A stretch of 64,000 nt of DNA, taken from positions 36,953,727-37,017,726 of the forward strand of contig OZ029916.1 in the NCBI GenBank assembly GCA_964023275.1. Direction: 5' to 3'. This DNA comes from Norana najaformis (taxonomy: Eukaryota > Annelida > Clitellata > Crassiclitellata > Hormogastridae). Position numbers and translations under genes: made by a program. Below the pieces are notes generated by a model, which was given only the letters and a program-made list of their open reading frames with translations, made no database searches and was not told the origin of the DNA. Positions within the stretch are counted from its first letter, which is position 1, and the number at the start of each line of letters is the position of its first letter. Positions 48,893 to 60,810 of this stretch are shown piece after piece.

Positions 48893-49330
48893 GCTAACAA
48901 AGTCTTGGTAAAGAAAGTTCAGCCTTTAACCTGCATTGCTGGAATAGTAACCTGCCAGAGTGAAACTCCGACTCATCAGTTTATAGGATCAGCACAACAA
49001 GTGAACGGTATCGTCCAATCCATTCAGAGGCGCTACCTTCACTTTGGGAAGGAGTACAAAAAGGAAATAAAAGTAGCGTCAGACAAAGTCACACCCCTCG
49101 AGGTATTCTGGTGCCGGGAAAGATACAAGAATACCACAGTGCTCCCAGATGGTCAGTCTCGATACAAGGCCATTCTGGAGCTCAGAAAGGTCACCACCGA
49201 ATCACACGAGTACAAGAGAGTCGTAGAGTTGTGGAAGAGCAAGTCGGAAGGCACCATCAACTTCTACCGCGCAGAAGCCGAGGAAGTGAATGAAACCCTT
49301 GAAGAACTAAGACTGCAGAACTGCCTCTGA
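48893..49330 (+). CDS. Terminal exon copy 3 of gene X
   Basis: Intact 145-codon frame and acceptor; protein identical to copies 2 and 5. Confidence 0.7.
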   Translation, partial: ANKVLVKKVQPLTCIAGIVTCQSETPTHQFIGSAQQVNGIVQSIQRRYLHFGKEYKKEIKVASDKVTPLEVFWCRERYKNTTVLPDGQSRYKAILELRKVTTESHEYKRVVELWKSKSEGTINFYRAEAEEVNETLEELRLQNCL

Positions 49331-50412
49331 CTGTCAAGCCATCACGAACTACAACAGCAAAAATTCTCATACTGTTGTCTCTGAGCCGCTCTTGAACTGT
49401 AGGCCTACTTTGTTTGAGCTCTGGGCATCAGGCATTCTTTCAACATGACTGCCGGAGTCTTCGTTTTATGAATTCATTTATCAGAACTGTTTTTATATCC
49501 ACAGAATGTCTTACTTTTTCTTCATTTTGAATTCTTTGTAGTCTTGACATTACTGCAATTTTACTTACCCAACCCATTCTACTGTAAGGATTCTTTTCAC
49601 ATTTATACTGAAAGATGCATTGTATCATCATTGTGTCATCAGTATCAACATTTTTACTGATGTTTTTACAAAATCTTTTTCCAAAACGCTTGTGACTTTC
49701 ATCAAATTCTCTTTGTATATATTTGTCACTGCTGCCATCACAAGATGTTAGTCTTCTACATTAGATGAATTAGTCTACCTGCTGAATAGTTTCTCCTTGG
49801 ATGTTCGTAATTGTAATCGTAAACTCGACAGTACTACAGCGCCCAATAAAAGTTAAGTCGCAGTAACCAGCTTATTCACAGTCACCCAGTAAAAAATGTT
49901 GATACCGACTGGCGTCCCTCTGACCTTTTTGATAGCACACAACTGATAGTTTCTGACTCAGACCATTCCAGTGTGCTGGACTTAAGCAAGAGATCATGGT
50001 TCAAATGCCACAAGGGCAGAAAGATGTTGTCATTGGGCAGATCATTTAGCGAGGGAGAGACCTACCCACCCATCCTGATCTGAGAAAGAGGCTAAGAAAT
50101 TGAAGTCACTAAAACTTTATACCCATTGCTGCCTCTGACAGTGTACAGTAATCTATTTGTAATAAATAAATTGCCTTACCTTTCTTTAGATCACTATACT
50201 ATGAAAAATATCCTTATAGCGCCTGACCTTAATTGACCTTGGATTACTTAGTCGAATTATGTTACCTACTCTAATTGACGGTGATTCTCTTTGGCTGAAG
50301 AGAGAACAGGTCATGCAGTTCAGTTTCTACTTTCCTTTTTCATATCAGTGCTTTTAGAAGTATGTAATTACGTTCTCTTCTTTTCTGTCAATCTGTAAAT
50401 TATTGATTGCAG

Positions 50413-50850
50413 GCTAACAAAGTCTTGGTAAAGAAAGTTCAGCCTTTAACCTGCATTGCTGGAATAGTAACCTGCCAGAGTGAAACTCCGACTCATCAGT
50501 TTATAGGATCAGCACAACAAGTGGACGGTATCGTACAATCCATTCAGAGGCGCTACCTTCACTTTGGGAAGGAGTACAAAAAGGAAATAAAAGTAGCGTC
50601 AGACAAAGTCACACCCCTCGAGGTATTCTGGTGCCGGGAAAGATACAAGAATACCACAGTGCTCCCAGATGGTCAGTCTCGATACAAGGCCATTCTGGAG
50701 CTCAGAAACGTCACCACCGAATCACACGAGTACAAGAGAGTCGTAGAGTTGTGGAAGAGCAAGTCGGAAGGCACCATCAACTTCTACCGCGCAGAAGCCG
50801 AGGAAGTGAATGAAACCCTTGAAGAACTAAGACTGCAGAACTGCCTCTGA
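50413..50850 (+). CDS. Terminal exon copy 4 of gene X
   Basis: Intact frame. It differs from copy 3 by VDG for VNG and ELRN for ELRK. Protein identical to copy 7, so copies 4 and 7 probably arose by block duplication. Confidence 0.7.
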   Translation, partial: ANKVLVKKVQPLTCIAGIVTCQSETPTHQFIGSAQQVDGIVQSIQRRYLHFGKEYKKEIKVASDKVTPLEVFWCRERYKNTTVLPDGQSRYKAILELRNVTTESHEYKRVVELWKSKSEGTINFYRAEAEEVNETLEELRLQNCL

Positions 50851-51925
50851 CTGTCAAGCCATCACGAACTACAACAGCAAAAATTCTCATACTGTTGTCT
50901 CTGAGCCGCTCTTGAACTGTAGGCCTACTTTGTTTGAGCTCTGGGCATCAGGCATTCTTTCAACATGACTGCCGGAGTCTTCGTTTTATGAATTCATTTA
51001 TCAGAACTGTTTTTATATCCACAGAATGTCTTACTTTTTCTTCATTTTGAATTCTTTGTAGTCTTGACATTACTGCAATTTTACTTACCCAACCCATTCT
51101 ACTGTAAGGATTCTTTTCACATTTATACTGAAAGATGCATTGTATCATCATTGTGTCATCAGTATCAACATTTTTACTGATGTTTTTACAAAATCTTTTT
51201 CCAAAACGCTTGTGACTTTCATCAAATTCTCTTTGTATATATTTGTCACTGCTGCCATCACAAGATGTTAGTCTTCTACATTAGATGAATTAGTCTACCT
51301 GCTGAATAGTTTCTCCTTGGATGTTCGTAATTGTAATCGTAAACTCGACAGCGCCCAATGAAAGTTAAGTCGCAGTAACCAGCTTATTCACAGGCACCCA
51401 GTAAAAAATGTTGATACCGACTGGCGTCCCTCTGACCATTTTGATAGCACACAACTGATAGTTTCTGACTCAGACCATTCCAGTGTGCTGGACTTAAGCA
51501 AGAGATCATGGTTCAAATACCACAAGGGCAGAAAGATGTTGTCATTGGGCAGATCATTTAGCGAGGGAGAGACCTACCCACCCATCCTGATCTGAGAAAG
51601 AGGCTAAGAAAATTGAAGTCACTAAAACTTTATACCCATTGCTGCCTTTGACAGTGTACAGTAATCTATTTGTAATAAATAAATTGCCTTACCTTTCTTT
51701 AGATCACTATACTATGAAAAATATCCTTATAGCGCCTGACCTTAATTGACCTTGGATTACTTAGTCGAATTATGTTACCTACTCTAATTGACGGTGATTC
51801 TCTTTGGCTGAAGAGAGAACAGGTCATGCAGTTCAGTTTCTACTTTCCTTTTTCATATCAGTGCTTTTAGAAGTATGTAATTACGTTCTCTTCTTTTCTG
51901 TCAATCTGTAAATTATTGATTGCAG

Positions 51926-52363
51926 GCTAACAAAGTCTTGGTAAAGAAAGTTCAGCCTTTAACCTGCATTGCTGGAATAGTAACCTGCCAGAGTGAAACT
52001 CCGACTCATCAGTTTATAGGATCAGCACAACAAGTGAACGGTATCGTCCAATCCATTCAGAGGCGCTACCTTCACTTTGGGAAGGAGTACAAAAAGGAAA
52101 TAAAAGTAGCGTCAGACAAAGTCACACCCCTCGAGGTATTCTGGTGCCGGGAAAGATACAAGAATACCACAGTGCTCCCAGATGGTCAGTCTCGATACAA
52201 GGCCATTCTGGAGCTCAGAAAGGTCACCACCGAATCACACGAGTACAAGAGAGTCGTAGAGTTGTGGAAGAGCAAGTCGGAAGGCACCATCAACTTCTAC
52301 CGCGCAGAAGCCGAGGAAGTGAATGAAACCCTTGAAGAACTAAGACTGCAGAACTGCCTCTGA
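51926..52363 (+). CDS. Terminal exon copy 5 of gene X
   Basis: Intact frame and acceptor; protein identical to copies 2 and 3. Confidence 0.7.
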   Translation, partial: ANKVLVKKVQPLTCIAGIVTCQSETPTHQFIGSAQQVNGIVQSIQRRYLHFGKEYKKEIKVASDKVTPLEVFWCRERYKNTTVLPDGQSRYKAILELRKVTTESHEYKRVVELWKSKSEGTINFYRAEAEEVNETLEELRLQNCL

Positions 52364-53437
52364 CTGTCAAGCCATCACGAACTACAACAGCAAAAATTCT
52401 CATACTGTTGTCTCTGAGCCGCTCTTGAACTGTAGGCCTACTTTGTTTGAGCTCTGGGCATCAGGCATTCTTTCAACATGACTGCCGGAGTCTTCGTTTT
52501 ATGAATTCATTTATCAGAACTGTTTTTATATCCACAGAATGTCTTACTTTTTCTTCATTTTGAATTCTTTGTAGTCTTGACATTACTGCAATTTTACTTA
52601 CCCAACCCATTCTACTGTAAGGATTCTTTTCACATTTATACTGAAAGATGCATTGTATCATCATTGTGTCATCAGTATCAACATTTTTACTGATGTTTTT
52701 ACAAAATCTTTTTCCAAAACGCTTGTGACTTTCATCAAATTCTCTTTGTATATATTTGTCACTGCTGCCATCACAAGATGTTAGTCTTCTACATTAGATG
52801 AATTAGTCTACCTGCTGAATAGTTTCTCCTTGGATGTTCGTAATTGTAATCGTAAACTCGACAGCGCCCAATGAAAGTTAAGTCGCAGTAACCAGCTTAT
52901 TCACAGGCACCCAGTAAAAAATGTTGATACCGACTGGCGTCCCTCTGACCATTTTGATAGCACACAACTGATAGTTTCTGACTCAGACCATTCCAGTGTG
53001 CTGGACTTAAGCAAGAGATCATGGTTCAAATGCCACAAGGGCAGAAAGATGTTGTCATTGGGCAGATCATTTAGCGAGGGAGAGACCTACCCACCCATCC
53101 TGATCTGAGAAAGAGGTTAAGAAATTGAAGTCACTAAAACTTTATACCCATTGCTGCCTCTGACAGTGTACAGTAATCTATTTGTAATAAATAAATTGCC
53201 TTACCTTTCTTTAGATCACTATACTATGAAAAATATCCTTATAGCGCCTGACCTTAATTGACCTTGGATTACTTAGTCGAATTATGTTACCTACTCTAAT
53301 TGACGGTGATTCTCTTTGGTTGAAGAGAGAACAGGTCATGCAGTTCAGTTTCTACTTTCCTTTTTCATATCAGTGCTTTTAGAAGTATGTAATTACGTTC
53401 TCTTCTTTTCTGTCAATCTGTAAATTATTGATTGCAG

Positions 53438-53875
53438 GCTAACAAAGTCTTGGTAAAGAAAGTTCAGCCTTTAACCTGCATTGCTGGAATAGTAACCTGC
53501 CAGAGTGAAACTCCGACTCATCAGTTTATAGGATCAGCACAACAAGTGGACGGTATCGTCCAATCCATTCAGAGGCGCTACCTTCACTTTGGGAAGGAGT
53601 ACAAAAAGGAAATAAAAGTAGCGTCAGACAAAGTCACACCCCTCGAGGTATTCTGGTGCCGGGAAAGATACAAGAATACCACAGTGCTCCCAGATGTTCA
53701 GTCTCGATACAAGGCCATTCTGGAGCTCAGAAAGGTCACCACCGAATCACACGAGTACAAGAGAGTCGTAGAGTTGTGGAAGAGCAAGTCAGAAGGCACC
53801 ATCAACTTCTATCGCGCAGAAGCCAAGGAAGTGAATGAAACCCTTGAAGAACTAAGACTGCAGAACTGCCTCTGA
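53438..53875 (+). CDS. Terminal exon copy 6 of gene X
   Basis: Intact frame. It has VDG, PDV and a private charge reversal, AEAKEV for AEAEEV, near the C-terminus. Confidence 0.7.
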   Translation, partial: ANKVLVKKVQPLTCIAGIVTCQSETPTHQFIGSAQQVDGIVQSIQRRYLHFGKEYKKEIKVASDKVTPLEVFWCRERYKNTTVLPDVQSRYKAILELRKVTTESHEYKRVVELWKSKSEGTINFYRAEAKEVNETLEELRLQNCL

Positions 53876-54957
53876 CTGTCAAGCCATCACGAACTACAAC
53901 AGCAAAAATTCTCATACTGTTGTCTCTGAGCCGCTCTTGAACTGTAGGCCTACTTTGTTTGAGCTCTGGGCATCAGGCATTCTTTCAACATGACTGCCGG
54001 AGTCTTCGTTTTATGAATTCATTTATCAGAACTGTTTTTATATCCACAGAATGTCTTACTTTTTCTTCATTTTGAATTCTTTGTAGTCTTGACATTACTG
54101 CAATTTTACTTACCCAACCCATTCTACTGTAAGGATTCTTTTCACATTTATACTGAAAGATGCATTGTATCATCATTGTGTCATCAGTATCAACATTTTT
54201 ACTGATGTTTTTACAAAATCTTTTTCCAAAACGCTTGTGACTTTCATCAAATTCTCTTTGTATATATTTGTCACTGCTGCCATCACAAGATGTTAGTCTT
54301 CTACATTAGATGAATTAGTCTACCTGCTGAATAGTTTCTCCTTGGATGTTCGTAATTGTAATCGTAAACTCGACAGTACTACAGCGCCCATTAAAAGTTA
54401 AGTCGCAGTAACCAGCTTATTCACAGTCACCCAGTAAAAAATGTTGATACCGACTGGCGTCCCTCTGACCTTTTTGATAGCACACAACTGATAGTTTCTG
54501 ACTCAGACCATTCCAGTGTGCTGGACTTAAGCAAGAGATCATGGTTCAAATGCCACAAGGGCAGAAAGATGTTGTCATTGGGCAGATCATTTAGCGAGGG
54601 AGAGACCTACCCACCCATCCTGATCTGAGAAAGAGGCTAAGAAATTGAAGTCACTAAAACTTTATACCCATTGCTGCCTCTGACAGTGTACAGTAATCTA
54701 TTTGTAATAAATAAATTGCCTTACCTTTCTTTAGATCACTATACTATGAAAAATATCCTTATAGCGCCTGACCTTAATTGACCTTGGATTACTTAGTCGA
54801 ATTATGTTACCTACTCTAATTGACGGTGATTCTCTTTGGCTGAAGAGAGAACAGGTCATGCAGTTCAGTTTCTACTTTCCTTTTTCATATCAGTGCTTTT
54901 AGAAGTATGTAATTACGTTCTCTTCTTTTCTGTCAATCTGTAAATTATTGATTGCAG

Positions 54958-55395
54958 GCTAACAAAGTCTTGGTAAAGAAAGTTCAGCCTTTAACCTGCA
55001 TTGCTGGAATAGTAACCTGCCAGAGTGAAACTCCGACTCATCAGTTTATAGGATCAGCACAACAAGTGGACGGTATCGTACAATCCATTCAGAGGCGCTA
55101 CCTTCACTTTGGGAAGGAGTACAAAAAGGAAATAAAAGTAGCGTCAGACAAAGTCACACCCCTCGAGGTATTCTGGTGCCGGGAAAGATACAAGAATACC
55201 ACAGTGCTCCCAGATGGTCAGTCTCGATACAAGGCCATTCTGGAGCTCAGAAACGTCACCACCGAATCACACGAGTACAAGAGAGTCGTAGAGTTGTGGA
55301 AGAGCAAGTCGGAAGGCACCATCAACTTCTACCGCGCAGAAGCCGAGGAAGTGAATGAAACCCTTGAAGAACTAAGACTGCAGAACTGCCTCTGA
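54958..55395 (+). CDS. Terminal exon copy 7 of gene X
   Basis: Intact frame; protein identical to copy 4, including ELRN. Confidence 0.7.
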   Translation, partial: ANKVLVKKVQPLTCIAGIVTCQSETPTHQFIGSAQQVDGIVQSIQRRYLHFGKEYKKEIKVASDKVTPLEVFWCRERYKNTTVLPDGQSRYKAILELRNVTTESHEYKRVVELWKSKSEGTINFYRAEAEEVNETLEELRLQNCL

Positions 55396-56477
55396 CTGTC
55401 AAGCCATCACGAACTACAACAGCAAAAATTCTCATACTGTTGTCTCTGAGCCGCTCTTGAACTGTAGGCCTACTTTGTTTGAGCTCTGGGCATCAGGCAT
55501 TCTTTCAACATGACTGCCGGAGTCTTCGTTTTATGAATTCATTTATCAGAACTGTTTTTATATCCACAGAATGTCTTACTTTTTCTTCATTTTGAATTCT
55601 TTGTAGTCTTGACATTACTGCAATTTTACTTACCCAACCCATTCTACTGTAAGGATTCTTTTCACATTTATACTGAAAGATGCATTGTATCATCATTGTG
55701 TCATCAGTATCAACATTTTTACTGATGTTTTTACAAAATCTTTTTCCAAAACGCTTGTGACTTTCATCAAATTCTCTTTGTATATATTTGTCACTGCTGC
55801 CATCACAAGATGTTAGTCTTCTACATTAGATGAATTAGTCTACCTGCTGAATAGTTTCTCCTTGGATGTTCGTAATTGTAATCGTAAACTCGACAGTACT
55901 ACAGCGCCCAATAAAAGTTAAGTCGCAGTAACCAGCTTATTCACAGTCACCCAGTAAAAAATGTTGATACCGACTGGCGTCCCTCTGACCTTTTTGATAG
56001 CACACAACTGATAGTTTCTGACTCAGACCATTCCAGTGTGCTGGACTTAAGCAAGAGATCATGGTTCAAATGCCACAAGGGCAGAAAGATGTTGTCATTG
56101 GGCAGATCATTTAGCGAGGGAGAGACCTACCCACCCATCCTGATCTGAGAAAGAGGCTAAGAAATTGAAGTCACTAAAACTTTATACCCATTGCTGCCTC
56201 TGACAGTGTACAGTAATCTATTTGTAATAAATAAATTGCCTTACCTTTCTTTAGATCACTATACTATGAAAAATATCCTTATAGCGCCTGACCTTAATTG
56301 ACCTTGGATTACTTAGTCGAATTATGTTACCTACTCTAATTGACGGTGATTCTCTTTGGCTGAAGAGAGAACAGGTCATGCAGTTCAGTTTCTACTTTCC
56401 GTTTTCATATCAGTGCTTTTAGAAGTATGTAATTACGTTCTCTTCTTTTCTGTCAATCTGTAAATTATTGATTGCAG

Positions 56478-56915
56478 GCTAACAAAGTCTTGGTAAAGAA
56501 AGTTCAGCCTTTAACCTGCATTGCTGGAATAGTAACCTGCCAGAGTGAAACTCCGACTCATCAGTTTATAGGATTAGCACAACAAGTGGACGGTATCGTA
56601 CAATCCATTCAGAGGCGCTACCTTCACTTTGGGAAGGAGTACAAAAAGGAAATAAAAGTAGCGTCAGACAAAGTCACACCCCTCGAGGTATTCTGGTGCC
56701 GGGAAAGATACAAGAATACCACAGTACTCCCAGATGTTCAGTCTCGATACAAGGCCATTCTGGAGCTCAGAAAGGTCACCACCGAATCACACGAGTACAA
56801 GGGAGTCGTAGAGTTGTGGAAGAGCAAGTCGGAAGGCACCATCAACTTCTATCGCGCAGAAGCCGAGGAAGTGAATGAAACCCTTGAAGAACTAAGACTG
56901 CAGAACTGCCTCTGA
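56478..56915 (+). CDS. Terminal exon copy 8 of gene X
   Basis: Intact frame. It has L before AQQ as in copy 1, PDV, and a private EYKG for EYKR. Its 3' flank is the first to carry the ~603-bp deletion (junction near 57237). Confidence 0.7.
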   Translation, partial: ANKVLVKKVQPLTCIAGIVTCQSETPTHQFIGLAQQVDGIVQSIQRRYLHFGKEYKKEIKVASDKVTPLEVFWCRERYKNTTVLPDVQSRYKAILELRKVTTESHEYKGVVELWKSKSEGTINFYRAEAEEVNETLEELRLQNCL

Positions 56916-57394
56916 CTGTCAAGCCATCACGAACTACAACAGCAAAAATTCTCATACTGTTGTCTCTGAGCCGCTCTTGAACTGTAGGCCTACTTTGTTT
57001 GAGCTCTGGGCATCAGGCATTCTTTCAACATGACTGCCGGAGTCTTCGTTTTATGAATTCATTTATCAGAACTGTTTTTATATCCACAGAATGTCTTACT
57101 TTTTCTTCATTTTGAATTCTTTGTAGTCTTGACATTACTGCAATTTTACTTACCCAACCCATTCTACTGTAAGGATTCTTTTCACATTTATACTGAAAGA
57201 TGCATTGTATCATCATTGTGTCATCAGTATCAACATTATTATGTTACCTACTCTAATTGACGGTGATTCTCTTTGGCTGAAGAGAGAACAGGTCATGCAG
57301 TTCAGTTTCTACTTTCCTTTTTCATATCAGTGCTTTTAGAAGTATGTAATTACGTTCTCTTCTTTTCTGTCAATCTGTAAATTATTGATTGCAG

Positions 57395-57832
57395 GATAAC
57401 AAAGTCTTGGTAAAGAAAGTTCAGCCTTTAACCTGCATTGCTGGAATAGTAACCTGCCAGAGTGAAACTCCGACTCATCAGTTTATGGGATCAGCACAAC
57501 AAGTGGACGGTATCGTCCAATCCATTCAGAGGCGCTACCTTCACTTTGCGAAGGAGTACAAAAAGGAAATAAAAGTAGCGTCAGACAAAGTCACACCCCT
57601 CGAGGTATTCTGGTGCCGGGAAAGATACAAGAATACCACAGTGCTCCCAGATGTTCAGTCTCGATACAAGGCCATTCTGGAGCTCAGAAAGGTCACCACC
57701 GAATCACACGAGTACAAGAGAGTCGTAGAGTTGTGGAAGAGCAAGTCGGAAGGCACCATCAACTTCTATCGCGCAGAAGCCGAGGAAGTGAATGAAACCC
57801 TTGAAGAACTAAGACTGCAGAACTGCCTCTGA
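57395..57832 (+). CDS. Terminal exon copy 9 of gene X
   Basis: Intact frame. The first codon after the acceptor is GAT (D) instead of GCT (A), and it has FMG for FIG and HFAKEY as in copy 1. It lies in a 917-bp unit. Confidence 0.7.
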   Translation, partial: DNKVLVKKVQPLTCIAGIVTCQSETPTHQFMGSAQQVDGIVQSIQRRYLHFAKEYKKEIKVASDKVTPLEVFWCRERYKNTTVLPDVQSRYKAILELRKVTTESHEYKRVVELWKSKSEGTINFYRAEAEEVNETLEELRLQNCL

Positions 57833-58311
57833 CTGTCAAGCCATCACGAACTACAACAGCAAAAATTCTCATACTGTTGTCTCTGAGCCGCTCTTGAACT
57901 GTAGGCCTACTTTGTTTGAGCTCTGGGCATCAGGCATTCTTACAACATGACTGCCGGAGTCTTCGTTTTATGAATTCATTTATCAGAACTGTTTTTATAT
58001 CCACAGAATGTCTTACTTTTTCTTCATTTTGAATTCTTTGTAGTCTTGACATTACTGCAATTTTACTTACCCAACCCATTCTACTGTAAGGATTCTTTTC
58101 ACATTTATACTGAAAGATGCATTGTATCATCATTGTGTCATCAGTATCAACATTATTATGTTACCTACTCTAATTGACGGTGATTCTCTTTGGCTGAAGA
58201 GAGAACAGGTCATGCAGTTCAGTTTCTACTTTCCTTTTTCATATCAGTGCTTTTAGAAGTATGTAATTACGTTCTCTTCTTTTCTGTCAATCTGTAAATT
58301 ATTGATTGCAG

Positions 58312-58749
58312 GCTAACAAAGTCTTGGTAAAGAAAGTTCAGCCTTTAACCTGCATTGCTGGAATAGTAACCTGCCAGAGTGAAACTCCGACTCATCAGTT
58401 TATAGGATCAGCACAACAAGTGGACGGTATCGTCCAATCCATTCAGAGGCGCTACCTTCACTTTGGGAAGGAGTACAAAAAGGAAATAAAAGTAGCGTCA
58501 GACAAAGTCACACCCCTCGAGGTATTCTGGTGCCGGGAAAGATACAAGAATACCACAGTGCTCCCAGATGTTCAGTCTCGATACAAGGCCATTCTGGAGC
58601 TCAGAAAGGTCACCACCGAATCACACGAGTACAAGAGAGTCGTAGAGTTGTGGAAGAGCAAGTCAGAAGGCACCATCAACTTCTATCGCGCAGAAGCCGA
58701 GGAAGTGAATGAAACCCTTGAAGAACTAAGACTGCAGAACTGCCTCTGA
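58312..58749 (+). CDS. Terminal exon copy 10 of gene X
   Basis: Intact frame with VDG, HFGKEY and PDV. It is the last unit; its long 3' flank is restored (no 603-bp deletion) with small private changes, and similarity stops at 59391. Confidence 0.7.
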   Translation, partial: ANKVLVKKVQPLTCIAGIVTCQSETPTHQFIGSAQQVDGIVQSIQRRYLHFGKEYKKEIKVASDKVTPLEVFWCRERYKNTTVLPDVQSRYKAILELRKVTTESHEYKRVVELWKSKSEGTINFYRAEAEEVNETLEELRLQNCL

Positions 58750-59391
58750 CTGTCAAGCCATCACGAACTACAACAGCAAAAATTCTCATACTGTTGTCTC
58801 TGAGCCGCTCTTGAACTGTAGGCCTACTTTGTTTGAGCTCTGGGCATCAGGCATTCTTTCAACATGACTGCCGGAGTCTTCGTTTTATGAATTCATTTAT
58901 CAGAACTGTTTTTATATCCACAGAATGTCTTACTTTTTCTTCATTTTGAATTCTTTGTAGTCTTGACATTACTGCAATTTTACTTACCCAACCCATTCTA
59001 CTGTAAGGATTCTTTTCACATTTATACTGAAAGATGCATTGTATCATCATTGTGTCATCAGTATCAACATTTTTTACTGATGTTTTTACAAAATCTTTTT
59101 CCAAAACGCTTGTGACTTTCATCAAATTCTCTTTGTATATCTTTGTCACTGCTGCCATCACAAGATGTTAGTCTTCCTACGTTAGATGAATTAGTCTACC
59201 TGCTGAATAGTTTCTCCTTGGATGTTCGTAATTGTAATCGTACACTCGACAGTACTACAGCACTCAATGAAAGTTAAGTCGCAGTAACCAGCTTATTCAC
59301 AGGCACCCAGTAAAAAATGTTGATACCGACTGGCGTCCCTCTGACCATTTTGATAGCACACAACTGATAGTTTCTGACTCAGACCATTCCA

Positions 59392-60810
59392 TCATGTTGC
59401 ACAGCTGGCTATATGAAACGTATGCAATCAGCCAGAAGAACACCTCCATTTGGGGGCAGTTGCTTAATGAGGATGGAGAATTAGGCGGCGTGTCCCTCCT
59501 GGTCGTTTTATGCCGGATGAATAACGGTATGCGTTTCATGTATCATGCTTACCGTCATTATTAATAACCAGTGCTGCAGGCATCCTGGCATTTTGAGCCA
59601 GTGACCTCAGAGGTAACTCTCGTTATCCTGTTCTCATCAGTACACAAAGGACCTATTCTGCTGTGCAGGACTTCTAAAGATAGGCCCAGATTCCAGGTCT
59701 CAATCAAGATCTCCATTATTTCTGACCCTGGTGAATTTAAGGGGTCTGCAAAGGGTGCATACCCCTCTCAACTTGACTGATGCACAGATAAGGGCCTATG
59801 AATCCTTGTAATTCACTGGCAACTTCAAATTCTGTATCTGCACATGCCTGATCCACATTTGCTCAATGCACATTTTCTTCAGATTTGGTATAGAGTGGGA
59901 AGAGTAAGCAGGACATCTTTACAGAGTAAAATAATGGCAGAGAGAAGTAGAGGTAGTCTGATTTGACAAAGCTCATACATTATATGAGAGTACATGGAAT
60001 ACAATATGACTATGATGCAGATTATTAAAGAAATGCAGGATATGAAATGTATCATATTTGCCAATAAAGAATCAATTTTCACACTGGTAATAAACTGAAC
60101 TTTGACAGCAGAGGGTCACAGAGTTTACCTGTCCTAGCATAAACAAAAGAACCAGTGCATGCTCGATCTGCTCCAGACCCACACTCGGAGTAAACTCCAA
60201 CCATGCTTAAAGCAAACATGGAACTGCACTCTAACCTAGTCTGAACCCAAAAGCTACAAATTCACTAAACAAATAATAACCTGCCACATGCATCCACTCA
60301 TAAAAAAGGAAATAGTGAACTGGAAAATGGAAATAGCAACAGAAAACATTGCAGCCGACAAAAAAACGAACTGCAAAATACAGTTTTTAAAAATTAATTG
60401 AATTCTGAGCCAAGAACTTAAGCTTCAAAAGATTGGTAAGAATTGATTAACGGAATAGTAAACTTTAGAAGTAACTGATTTAAAATAAGAAAAAATCTTA
60501 AAAGCAACCAAACGAGCAATGTATAAGATTTAAATAAGAAATTTCACTGATACATCAGAATACAACAAACAATAAAAAATTAACTGAATAAGAAATTGCA
60601 ATAAAATGAGACATTCATTGAAGCGAGTCTTATATGCTGCCGAAACTTATTAACTTACCAAGCAAAATAAAAGAGACTTTTGTATGAATCAAAGTCAATC
60701 ATTTGCATGTTTCCACAGTCAATTTTACACCGTACACCAACCTGTGACTGAAGAGGCTCGGATCGTATGTTTAGTGAATGCCTCCACCAGAGTGGACCGA
60801 CTGTTATAAC
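59392..60810. other. Region after the array, no gene recognised
   Basis: Sequence is unique after 59391. Plus and minus frames of up to about 80 codons exist (for example 59571-59780) but show no motif or phase-consistent splice chain. 60190-60720 is AT-rich with nothing I can name. Confidence 0.4.

Larger units (their letters stand above)
45671..59391 (+). repeat. Tandem array: ten copies of a terminal-exon unit
   Basis: Ten head-to-tail units. Spacing between successive exon copies is 1521, 1513, 1520, 1513, 1512, 1520, 1520, 917 and 917 bp. Each unit holds, in order: an intron end with polypyrimidine tract and TTGCAG acceptor, the 145-codon terminal exon and TGA, a 3' UTR, a minus-oriented LINE tail fragment (TACAGCGCCCAATGAAAG, AGCTTATTCACAG), a B-box-like GGTTCAAATACC, and an AATAAA (47128-47133 in unit 1). 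The 7-8 bp length differences mainly reflect TACTACAG being present or absent just before GCGCCC. The last two spacings lack about 603 bp of 3' flank. Similarity ends at 59391 in the tail of unit 10. Confidence 0.97.

Noticed and set aside
45671..59391. CRISPR-like array
   Set aside because: Units are 0.9-1.5 kb with coding exons, in an intron-bearing animal genome; there are no short repeats with unique spacers.
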